64,000 bases of DNA from Polaribacter haliotis. GTDB lineage: Bacteria > Bacteroidota > Bacteroidia > Flavobacteriales > Flavobacteriaceae. Positions 8,891-16,815 of this stretch are shown piece by piece. Each line of letters starts with the position of its first letter. The first letter of the stretch is position 1. A program made the translations under genes and the position numbers. The DNA lies in contig NZ_CP061813.1 of assembly GCF_014784055.1 (NCBI RefSeq), forward strand, positions 87,501 to 151,500. Reading direction: 5' to 3'. The notes below the pieces were generated by a model. It was not told the origin of the DNA and made no database searches. It saw only the letters and a program-made list of their open reading frames with translations.

Positions 8891-8920
8891 CAAATATAAA
8901 ATCATTTTTTAGTTCTGCAA
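8891..8920 (-). promoter_or_regulatory. Promoter of tRNA-Gly (-33/-7)
   Basis: On the minus strand TTG (8918-8920) is followed after exactly 19 bp by TATATTTG (8891-8898), the textbook Bacteroidota -33/-7 arrangement. It lies about 15 bp upstream of the tRNA 5' end. The remaining gap to the next gene at 9095 is AT-rich and shows no gene. Confidence 0.85.
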
Positions 8921-9094
8921 GGTTTTTTTTAGTAAAAAATAATAAAAAAAAATCATTTTTCAGATGCTTTTCATACTGAAACAGTTAGCTACTAATTTTA
9001 TGGTTTATTTTCATTAAAAATGTAAGGAACCTTTAAATTATCTATTTAAAAAACTTCGTATCTTATCAAACTAAAAACGAATTAAAATCATATT

Positions 9095-9973
9095 ATGAAA
9101 ATATCAACTTTTATATTGCTGCTCTTTACAGTTACATTTTCTATAAACTCTCAGAATAAGGAAGTAAAAATAACTACAGAGAAACTTACAGATAATATTT
9201 ATATACTAAAAGGACAAGGAGGGAACATTGGTCTTTTTGTGGGAGAAGATGCTGTTTTTATGATCGATGACCAATTTGCGCCTTTAACCCCTAAAATATT
9301 GAATGCTATCAAGAAAATTACAACAAAACCAGTAAAATATTTAGTCAATTCTCATTGGCATGGAGATCATACAGGAGGAAACGAAAACATGCAAAAGGAA
9401 GGAGCAATTATTGTTGCACACGATAATGTAAGAAAAAGAATGAATACAGATTCTGAAGTGAGAGGAAGAGTAAAAAAAGCATCACCAAAAGAGGCATTGC
9501 CTGTAATTACGTTTTCAAAAGATTTAATGTTGCACATAAATAATGATGATATTTTAGTTTCTCACGTACATAATGCACATACAGATGGAGATGCAATTAT
9601 CTATTTTACTGCAAATAACGTAGTTCATATGGGAGATACTTATTTTCAAGGAAAGTTTCCTTATATCGATTTAAACTCAGGTGGAAATGTAAATGGAGTA
9701 ATTGCAGCTGCAGAGAAAGTAATTTTGTTGGCAGATAATAATACCAAAATAATTCCTGGTCATGGAAATCTTTCCAATAGAGAAGAGTTAATTTCTTATA
9801 AAAATATGTTGGTAGATTTAAGAGAGAAAATTCAATTGGAAATTGATAATGGAAAAACATTAGAAGAAGTAAAGGCAAATAACGAAATCACTAAAAATTA
9901 CAATTCTTTTAGTGGTTGGATAAACGAAGAAAAAATTAGAGTTGCCATTTATTCGAGTCTGGTAAAAAAGTAA
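9095..9973 (+). CDS. Exported MBL-fold metallo-hydrolase
   Basis: The 292-residue protein has a signal peptide (about residues 1-19) and the metallo-beta-lactamase superfamily motif HWHGDH (H87, H89, D91, H92), plus downstream metal ligands in AHTDGDAIIYF and IIPGHGNLS. The layout resembles periplasmic subclass-B-like or quinoprotein-associated hydrolases rather than glyoxalase II. Substrate is unknown; beta-lactam hydrolysis is possible for this fold but not supported by anything specific. It stands alone just before the metal-efflux cluster. Confidence 0.85.
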   Translation: MKISTFILLLFTVTFSINSQNKEVKITTEKLTDNIYILKGQGGNIGLFVGEDAVFMIDDQFAPLTPKILNAIKKITTKPVKYLVNSHWHGDHTGGNENMQKEGAIIVAHDNVRKRMNTDSEVRGRVKKASPKEALPVITFSKDLMLHINNDDILVSHVHNAHTDGDAIIYFTANNVVHMGDTYFQGKFPYIDLNSGGNVNGVIAAAEKVILLADNNTKIIPGHGNLSNREELISYKNMLVDLREKIQLEIDNGKTLEEVKANNEITKNYNSFSGWINEEKIRVAIYSSLVKK

Positions 9974-10043
9974 ATGAATGGATATTAATAAAGTGCATAT
10001 GTAAATTTTAACATATTAGAAAGGCCGTTTTCTTATTTTTGAC

Positions 10044-10051
10044 TAACTTTG
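10044..10051 (+). promoter_or_regulatory. -7 promoter box of the metal-efflux cluster
   Basis: TAACTTTG matches TAnnTTTG and ends only 7 bp before the ATG at 10059. If used, transcription would begin at or next to the start codon, giving an almost leaderless mRNA. Confidence 0.5.
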
Positions 10052-10058
10052 TACTATA

Positions 10059-10472
10059 ATGACAAAGTTTTCTCATAAAATATTAGCTGTTTTAATGTCG
10101 TTTGTAGTTTTATTTTCTACAACGTCATTTGCTATCACAAAACATTTTTGTGGGGATACTCTTGTAGATACTTCTGTTTTTAGCCAAGCTTCCACTTGTG
10201 GAATGGAAAGTCAAGAAACTACTGTTTCAGATTGTTCAACCGTAAAGAAAGATTGTTGTACTGATGAACAATTGTTAGTTGATGGTCAAGATGAAATACA
10301 ATTACAAGTTGATAATATTACTTTTAATCAAGAATTATTTATCGCTTCATTTATTTATACTTACATAAATCTTTTTGAAGGTTTAGAAAATAATGGATCT
10401 TCTTTTGAAGATTACAAACCACCACTCGTCATAGAAGAACTTTACAAAGTTGACGAGACTTATTTAATTTGA
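10059..10472 (+). CDS. HYC_CC_PP family exported protein
   Basis: Small (137-residue) exported protein with a signal peptide (about residues 1-25) and the motif set that names this flavobacterial family: an H-x-C (H29-F-C31), a CC pair (C66-C67) and a late PP in YKPPLV. It also has Cys at about 47 and 59. Members are found beside RND heavy-metal efflux genes, as here (109 bp upstream of a CusA-type pump). The Cys/His content suggests periplasmic metal binding or sensing, but the function is not established. Confidence 0.82.
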   Translation: MTKFSHKILAVLMSFVVLFSTTSFAITKHFCGDTLVDTSVFSQASTCGMESQETTVSDCSTVKKDCCTDEQLLVDGQDEIQLQVDNITFNQELFIASFIYTYINLFEGLENNGSSFEDYKPPLVIEELYKVDETYLI

Positions 10473-10493
10473 TTTTTAAACAATAGACTGTAA

Positions 10494-10552
10494 TATCCTA
10501 TAACTGCAATGTTATAAGGATAATTTGTTGAATTCGGTGTTTTTCTAACACC
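10494..10552 (+). other. Two consecutive stem-loops between HYC_CC_PP gene and cusA-like gene
   Basis: Hairpin 1 pairs TATCCTATAAC (10494-10504) with GTTATAAGGATA (10511-10522) with a single bulge. Hairpin 2 pairs GGTGTT (10536-10541) with AACACC (10547-10552) around TTTCT. Neither is followed by a strong T-run, so simple termination is unlikely. They could stabilise the mRNA end, attenuate expression of the pump or act as an operator. Confidence 0.5.
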
Positions 10553-10581
10553 AATGTCTAACTGTTTAATTATCAAAACTA

Positions 10582-13500
10582 ATGCTAAATAAAAGCATCA
10601 AATTTCTAATAGAAAATAAACTCGTCTCAGTTTTATTACTCTTACTTTTTGTGGGTTGGGGAACTGTAAATGCTCCTTTTAATTGGAATATTCCATTTTT
10701 ACCAAGCAATCCTGTTGCTGTAGATGCCATTCCAGATATTGGCGAAAATCAGCAAATTGTATTTACAAAATGGGATGGTCGCTCACCACAAGATATCGAA
10801 GACCAAATTACCTATCCTTTAACAACTTCGTTATTGGGAATTCCTGGAGTTAAAACAATCAGAAGTTCATCTATGTTTGGTTTTTCTAGTATTTACATCA
10901 TTTTTGAAGAAGATATTGAGTTTTATTGGAGCAGAAGTCGAATTTTAGAAAAACTAAATTCACTACCAAGCAATTTATTACCAGAAGGTGTAAACCCTGC
11001 TTTAGGGCCAGATGCAACAGGTTTGGGGCAAATTTTTTGGTACACGCTTGAAGGTCGTGATGAAAAGGGAAATGTTACTGGTGGTTGGGATTTACAAGAA
11101 TTACGAAGTATTCAAGATTACTATGTAAAATACGGATTATCATCAGCAAGTGGCGTTTCTGAAGTTGCTTCAATTGGTGGCTATGTTCAAGAATATCAAG
11201 TAGATGTGAATCCAGAATTAATGCGACAATACAAAATTGGTTTAAATCAAGTTGTAAAAGCGGTTAAAAGTAGCAATCAAGATATTGGAGCACAGACTTT
11301 AGAAATCAACCAAGCTGAATATTTAGTAAGAGGTTTAGGTTATATAAAATCTATTGAAGATATTGAAAACGCTGTGGTTACTTCCGAAGATTTTACAGCC
11401 ATCAAAATAAAAGACATTGGTAAAGTTACTTTAGGTCCTGCAACAAGAAGGGGGATTTTAGATAAAGAAGGTGCAGAAGTTGTTGGTGGAGTTGTAGTTG
11501 CAAGGTATGGCGCAAATCCTATGGAAGTAATTACGAATGTAAAAACTCAAATTGAAGAATTAAAAGGAGGTTTACCAACGAAAGTTTTAGCAGATGGAAG
11601 AATATCTCAATTAACAATTGTTCCTTTTTATGATAGAACAGAACTCATTCACGAAACATTAGACACCTTAAATGAAGCGTTAACATTAGAAATTCTGATT
11701 ACCATTTTAGTAATTATTGTAATGGTTTTTAATCTTCGAGCTTCCATTTTAATCTCTGGTTTATTACCAGTTGCAGTTTTAATGGTTTTTGTTACAATGA
11801 AACTATTTAATGTAGATGCAAATATTGTAGCACTTTCAGGAATTGCAATTGCGATTGGAACCATGGTTGATGTTGGCGTAATTCTCGCCGAAAATATGAT
11901 TCGTCATTTAGATGATGAAAAACTACAAACTAGTGAAGATGGAACAAAATTCACCACAGATGAGATAGTTTACAATGCAACAGCAGAAGTTTCAGGTGCA
12001 ATTTTAACAGCAGTTTTAACGACGATTATCAGTTTTGTGCCAGTTTTTACAATGATTGGTGCAGAAGGAAAACTATTTAGACCTTTGGCTTTTACCAAAA
12101 CAATGGCATTATCTGCATCTTTGGTAATTGCTTTGTTTTTAATTCCGCCTTTTGCGGCCTATTTATTCAGAAAAACAACTTTAAAGAATTCATTTAAATA
12201 CGTTATAAATATCGCTTTAATAGTTGCTGGAATTGTAATTATATTTAGCGGATTTTGGTTAGGAAGTATTTTAATTGCTTTTGGAATTAATGGATTATTA
12301 CTTGTTTTAGGAAAGTTGAATAAGAAAAACAGCAATCTTATAAATATCATTATTTCTTGTACTGCTATTATCTTTTTATTGGCTGAATATTGGCGACCAT
12401 TAGGTTTTAACAGAAGTATTTTTATCAATTTGATTTTTGTGGCTATTATTTGCTTTGGAATTTTAGGAATATTTTCAGTTTTTAGAAGGTATTATTCCCA
12501 AATTTTAAAATGGGCTTTAGCGAATAAAATCTTGTTTTTAATAATTCCTACAGCTGTTCTTATTTCTGGAGGTTTTATTTTAAACAATACAGGTAAAGAA
12601 TTTATGCCATCTTTAAATGAAGGTTCTTTCTTATTAATGCCAACTTCATTACCACATTCTGGTGTGGAAGAAAATAAACGTGTTTTACAACAATTGGACA
12701 TGGCAGTTGCAACCATTCCAGAAATTGAAACTGTGGTTGGAAAAGCAGGTAGAACAGAATCTGCTTTAGATCCTGCACCTTTATCTATGTACGAAAATAT
12801 TATTCAGTATAAATCTGAATATATGCGTAATTCAGAAGGAAAAAGACAGCGTTATAAAGTAAATAATGAAGGTGTTTTTGAATTGAAAAACGGTGGTTTT
12901 GTAGCAAATCCGAATAATACTGAAGATGTCACCTTGAGCGCAGTCGAAAGATCTCAATTAATTGAAGATGAAAATGGCGAATTCTATAGAAATTGGCGAC
13001 CAGAAATTAATTCTCCAGATGATATTTGGAATGAAATTGTAAAAGTTACCAAATTACCAGGCGTTACTTCTGCTCCAAAATTACAACCGATTGAAACAAG
13101 ATTGGTCATGTTACAAACAGGAATGCGTGCACCAATGGGAATAAAAGTAAAAGGGCAAGATTTAAAACAAATTGAAGCTTTTAGTTTACAATTAGAAAGT
13201 CTTTTAAAACAAGCAGAAGGTGTTAAAGTTGAAGCTGTTTTTGCTGATAGAATCGTTGGGAAACCTTATTTATTAATAGATATTGATAGAGAAAAAATAG
13301 CTCGTTATGGAATTTCTATTGAAGATGTACAAAGTGTTTTAAAAGTTGCAGTTGGTGGAATGCAATTAACACAAACTGTGGAAGGAAGAGAACGTTATGG
13401 AATTCGAGTGCGTTACCCAAGAGAATTGCGTAACAATCCTGAATCGATAAAAGACATTTATATTCCTGTTTCAACAGGGAATCCTGTTCCTTTGGGTGAA

Positions 13501-14346
13501 TTAGCAACCATTAGATATGAACAAGGTCCACAAGTAATTAAAAGTGAAGATACTTTTTTAGTTGGCTATGTTTTGTTTGATAAATTAGATGGTTTTGCAG
13601 AAGTTGATGTTGTAGAAAATGCGCAAAAATTATTTCAAAATAAAATAGATGCTGGTGAATTAATGGTTCCAAAAGGGATCAGTTATAAATTTACAGGAAC
13701 GTATGAAAATCAATTACGAGCAGAAAAAACATTGTCTGTGGTTGTGCCATTAGCATTGGCAATTATTTTCTTGATTTTATATTTTCAATTTAAATCGGTT
13801 TCTACTTCGTTGATGGTTTTTACAGGAATTACAGTGGCTTTTGCTGGTGGATTTATTATGATTTGGTTGTATGGACAAGATTGGTTTTTCAATTTTAGCT
13901 TTTTTGGAGAAAACATGAGGGATTTATTCAACATGAAAACCATTAATTTAAGTGTGGCAGTTTGGGTTGGTTTTATTGCATTATTTGGTATTGCAACTGA
14001 TGATGGTGTTGTAATGGCAACGTATTTAACACAAACTTTTAACCGAGAAAAACCTGCTGACAAAAAAAGTATTAGGTTTTACGCTCTACAAGCTGGAGAA
14101 AAACGAATTCGTCCTTGTTTAATGACAACTGTTACTACCATTTTGGCGCTTTTACCAGTTTTAACTTCCACAGGAAAAGGAAGCGATATTATGATTCCAA
14201 TGGCAATTCCAATTTTTGGAGGAATGGTTATTGACATTACTTCCTACTTTATTGTGCCAGTTTTATATAGTTGGAGAGAAGAGTTGAAATTGAAAAGAAT
14301 ACAGAATAAAAAAGAGAGTCAAGAACCAAGACAAATTGTTAATTAA
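10582..14346 (+). CDS. CusA/CzcA-type heavy-metal efflux RND transporter
   Basis: Inner-membrane proton-driven pump of the heavy-metal efflux (HME) RND family, exporting monovalent or divalent metal through a tripartite complex. The 1254-residue protein has the N-terminal TM, porter-domain segments (for example FTKWDGRSPQDIEDQITYPL), the TM4 motif with the proton-relay acidic residue (AIAIGTMVDVGVILAEN), the second-half FMPSLNEGSFLLMPTSLP block and a C-terminal TM bundle. It is about 200 residues longer than E. coli CusA. Extra hydrophobic sequence lies around residues 530-640 and an insert around 740-800. Methionine-rich blocks and HMA/HMBD neighbours favour copper/silver. The TolC and adaptor partners follow in the same operon. 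Confidence 0.93.
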   Translation: MLNKSIKFLIENKLVSVLLLLLFVGWGTVNAPFNWNIPFLPSNPVAVDAIPDIGENQQIVFTKWDGRSPQDIEDQITYPLTTSLLGIPGVKTIRSSSMFGFSSIYIIFEEDIEFYWSRSRILEKLNSLPSNLLPEGVNPALGPDATGLGQIFWYTLEGRDEKGNVTGGWDLQELRSIQDYYVKYGLSSASGVSEVASIGGYVQEYQVDVNPELMRQYKIGLNQVVKAVKSSNQDIGAQTLEINQAEYLVRGLGYIKSIEDIENAVVTSEDFTAIKIKDIGKVTLGPATRRGILDKEGAEVVGGVVVARYGANPMEVITNVKTQIEELKGGLPTKVLADGRISQLTIVPFYDRTELIHETLDTLNEALTLEILITILVIIVMVFNLRASILISGLLPVAVLMVFVTMKLFNVDANIVALSGIAIAIGTMVDVGVILAENMIRHLDDEKLQTSEDGTKFTTDEIVYNATAEVSGAILTAVLTTIISFVPVFTMIGAEGKLFRPLAFTKTMALSASLVIALFLIPPFAAYLFRKTTLKNSFKYVINIALIVAGIVIIFSGFWLGSILIAFGINGLLLVLGKLNKKNSNLINIIISCTAIIFLLAEYWRPLGFNRSIFINLIFVAIICFGILGIFSVFRRYYSQILKWALANKILFLIIPTAVLISGGFILNNTGKEFMPSLNEGSFLLMPTSLPHSGVEENKRVLQQLDMAVATIPEIETVVGKAGRTESALDPAPLSMYENIIQYKSEYMRNSEGKRQRYKVNNEGVFELKNGGFVANPNNTEDVTLSAVERSQLIEDENGEFYRNWRPEINSPDDIWNEIVKVTKLPGVTSAPKLQPIETRLVMLQTGMRAPMGIKVKGQDLKQIEAFSLQLESLLKQAEGVKVEAVFADRIVGKPYLLIDIDREKIARYGISIEDVQSVLKVAVGGMQLTQTVEGRERYGIRVRYPRELRNNPESIKDIYIPVSTGNPVPLGELATIRYEQGPQVIKSEDTFLVGYVLFDKLDGFAEVDVVENAQKLFQNKIDAGELMVPKGISYKFTGTYENQLRAEKTLSVVVPLALAIIFLILYFQFKSVSTSLMVFTGITVAFAGGFIMIWLYGQDWFFNFSFFGENMRDLFNMKTINLSVAVWVGFIALFGIATDDGVVMATYLTQTFNREKPADKKSIRFYALQAGEKRIRPCLMTTVTTILALLPVLTSTGKGSDIMIPMAIPIFGGMVIDITSYFIVPVLYSWREELKLKRIQNKKESQEPRQIVN
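12927..12956 (+). repeat. Short dispersed repeat read in frame inside the RND pump gene
   Basis: The segment contains TTGAGCGCAGTCGAAAG preceded by TGTCA and followed by ATCTCA. This matches the very common flavobacterial intergenic repeat of the form TGTCA-TTGAGCG-AGTCGAA-ATCTC (from general knowledge of these genomes). It is translated without a frameshift as DVTLSAVERSQ, about residues 781-792, inside a pump insert absent from E. coli CusA. Confidence 0.6.
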
Positions 14347-14347
14347 T

Positions 14348-15583
14348 ATGAAAAATATAGGTGAAATATTCAGGAAAGTCTTTATTCTTTGCTCTTTATT
14401 CTTTTTTCTAAAAGGAAACGCACAAGAACTGCAAAGCTATATAGAGCAAGCAATGGAAAACAATCCTACAATTCAAAAATTTGAATTACAATATAATATT
14501 GCTTCCGAAAAAATGAACGAAGTAAACACAATTCCGAATACGGAATTTGGTGCAGGATATTTTGTAAGTGAACCAGAAACAAGAACAGGAGCACAACGTT
14601 TTAAAATTTCAGTAAAACAAATGTTGCCTTGGTTTGGCACCATTTCTTCAAGAGAAAATTATGTTTCTTCAATGGCAGATGCTAAATATGAAGATATTGT
14701 AATTGCAAAACGAAAACTAATCACTTCTGTTTCGCAATCTTATTATAATTTATATGAGAATAAAGCGAAACAAAAAGTTTTAGAGCAGAATATAAAACTA
14801 CTTAAAACCTATGAAAAATTAGCACTAACATCTGTTGAAGTTGGCAAAGCATCTGCTGTAGATGTTTTACGATTGCAAATGAGACAGAATGAAATGGCGG
14901 AATTATTATCGGTTTTAAATCAGCAGTTTTTAACAGAACAAACTACGTTTAATAAGTTATTGAATCGTGATAAAACTGTTACAGTAAATGTGATAAATGA
15001 GTTGAATATTCCTTCAGAAAATTTCGAAATAAATGTAGAAAATTTAGCAGTACATCCAGAATTATTGAAGTATGATAAAATTTATCAATCTGTGGAAAAA
15101 TCAGAATTATTGAATCAGAAAGAAAATAACCCAATGATTGGTTTTGGTTTCGATTATGTAAATGTTGCAGAACGACCTAATATGAGTTTTACAGACAATG
15201 GTAAAGACATTTTAATGCCAATGGTTTCTATTTCTATTCCTATTTTCAATAATAGTTACAAATCGAAAACCAGACAAAATCAATTGCAACAACAAGAGAT
15301 TTTAGCGCAAAAACAAGAACGTAAAAACAGATTAGAAACGATTTTAGACCAAGCAATAAATAACCGGATTTCTTCAAGAATAAGTTATAGAACGCAAACT
15401 AAAAATCTAAAGCAAGCGAAGAATGCTGAAGAAGTTTTAATAAAAAGTTACGAGACAGGAACCATCGATTTTAATGACGTTTTAGATATTCAAGAATTGC
15501 AATTGAAGTTTGAAATGAATCAAATTAAATCGATAAAAAACTACTATTTACAAACCACGATTATTAATTATTTAATTCAATAA
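14348..15583 (+). CDS. TolC-family outer-membrane efflux channel (CusC/CzcC type)
   Basis: Outer-membrane factor of the metal-efflux complex. The 411-residue product has a signal peptide ending near GNAQ, then the duplicated alpha-helical TolC repeats (SYIEQAMENNPTIQKFELQYN; PEL and LDVLRLQ-type blocks) and a C-terminal heptad-rich region (EEVLIKSYETGTIDFNDVLDIQELQL). ATG 14348, one base after the RND stop, is preferred over an upstream TTG at 14336 because it gives an intact signal peptide. The close spacing indicates translational coupling to the pump gene. Confidence 0.92.
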   Translation: MKNIGEIFRKVFILCSLFFFLKGNAQELQSYIEQAMENNPTIQKFELQYNIASEKMNEVNTIPNTEFGAGYFVSEPETRTGAQRFKISVKQMLPWFGTISSRENYVSSMADAKYEDIVIAKRKLITSVSQSYYNLYENKAKQKVLEQNIKLLKTYEKLALTSVEVGKASAVDVLRLQMRQNEMAELLSVLNQQFLTEQTTFNKLLNRDKTVTVNVINELNIPSENFEINVENLAVHPELLKYDKIYQSVEKSELLNQKENNPMIGFGFDYVNVAERPNMSFTDNGKDILMPMVSISIPIFNNSYKSKTRQNQLQQQEILAQKQERKNRLETILDQAINNRISSRISYRTQTKNLKQAKNAEEVLIKSYETGTIDFNDVLDIQELQLKFEMNQIKSIKNYYLQTTIINYLIQ

Positions 15584-15585
15584 AA

Positions 15586-16308
15586 ATGAAACACACATAT
15601 AAAATTACAGGAATGACTTGTGGAAACTGCAAAGCTTCTGTAGAAAAATATTTAAGCGAAATAGAAAGTGTTACCAATGTTTCTGTAAATCTCGAGAAAG
15701 AAGAAGCAGAAATTACTATGGAAAAACATATAGAAACGAAAGTTTTAAAAGATGCTTTACCTGAAAAATATACACTTTCAGAAAAGAAACAAGAAAAGAA
15801 AGAAATACCAGATGTTGCTTTTGATGGAATGGAAGAATCGAAATTTCAGCAATTAAAACCATTGTTTTTAATCATTTTTTACATTACAACAGCAGGTATC
15901 TTATTGAATTATAAAAACTGGAATTGGAGTGCATTTATGCTCGATTTTATGGGTTTATTCTACATTGTCTTTAGCTTTTTTAAAATGTTAGATCTAAAAG
16001 GATTTCCAGATTCTTTTAGAATGTACGATCCTTTGGCGAAGAGAATTCCTGTTTATGGAAAAATTTATCCTTTTATAGAAACTGCTTTAGGATTGATGTT
16101 TTTGCTTCGTTTTGAAATAAATATCGCTCTAATAATTACACTTATTGTTTTAGGAGTTACAACAGTTGGCGTTACAAAAACACTTTTAAATAAAAAAGCA
16201 ATAAGATGTGCTTGTCTTGGTACAGCTTTAAAATTACCAATGACAGAAGCTACTTTTATAGAAAATGCAATTATGATTGTTATGGCAGTTTTAATGTTAA
16301 TCTTTTAA
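15586..16308 (+). CDS. HMA domain fused to a four-TM MauE/DoxX-like membrane protein
   Basis: Residues 1-65 form a heavy-metal-associated domain with the metal-binding motif GMTCGNC (C12, C15). A polar linker follows, then about four TM helices (about 90-240) containing YGKIYPFIETALGLMFLL and IRCACLGTALKLP, reminiscent of MauE/DoxX-type redox membrane proteins. The CxC pair (IRCACLG) near residue 209 could take part in metal or thiol chemistry. The gene starts 2 bp after the TolC gene. A role in delivering copper across or near the inner membrane is inferred from domain and context. Confidence 0.85.
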   Translation: MKHTYKITGMTCGNCKASVEKYLSEIESVTNVSVNLEKEEAEITMEKHIETKVLKDALPEKYTLSEKKQEKKEIPDVAFDGMEESKFQQLKPLFLIIFYITTAGILLNYKNWNWSAFMLDFMGLFYIVFSFFKMLDLKGFPDSFRMYDPLAKRIPVYGKIYPFIETALGLMFLLRFEINIALIITLIVLGVTTVGVTKTLLNKKAIRCACLGTALKLPMTEATFIENAIMIVMAVLMLIF

Positions 16309-16320
16309 AAATCAAAAAAT

Positions 16321-16815
16321 ATGAAAAATTCAAATCAACATACAAACAAAGAAAACGGAATGAGTAATTATACAAAATTCTTTTTAATGTTAGGTTGCTC
16401 TTTTGTAGCAATGTACATCACAATGTACTTAAATACATATGAATTTGACCACGTTTATTTTAGCTTAACTCGTTTTTATATGTCTTGTTTAGGGATATCT
16501 ACTATGGCTTTAATTATGTGGTTTTTTATGCGCAATATGTATCAAAATAAAAAGAAGAATATTGCTATTGTCTTTGGAAGTATTGTACTTTTTTTAGGTG
16601 CTTTAGGTTTGGTGCGTGAACAAAAATCTACAGTTGATGATGTTCTTTGGATGAAAGCAATGATTCCTCATCATTCAATTGCAATATTAACGAGTGAACG
16701 TGCAGACATTAAAGATCCCGAAGTAAAAAAATTAGCAAACGATATTATTAAAGCACAGAAAAAAGAAATTGAAGAAATGAAAGCGATGATAAAACGATTA
16801 GAAAATGAAAAATAA
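16321..16815 (+). CDS. DUF305 domain membrane protein
   Basis: The 164-residue product has three predicted TM helices (about residues 18-100) followed by a C-terminal DUF305 segment with the characteristic MKAMIPHHSIAILTSERA motif and a Lys/Glu-rich helix. DUF305 proteins often sit with copper-handling genes, and the HH pair and Met residues suggest metal binding, but no activity is established. The gene overlaps the adaptor gene by 11 bp, indicating coupled translation. Confidence 0.85.
   Translation: MKNSNQHTNKENGMSNYTKFFLMLGCSFVAMYITMYLNTYEFDHVYFSLTRFYMSCLGISTMALIMWFFMRNMYQNKKKNIAIVFGSIVLFLGALGLVREQKSTVDDVLWMKAMIPHHSIAILTSERADIKDPEVKKLANDIIKAQKKEIEEMKAMIKRLENEK

Noticed and set aside
14336..14347. 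TTG start for the TolC gene overlapping the RND stop
   Set aside because: The ATG four codons later gives a normal signal peptide; the TTG adds only MLIN and has no support.
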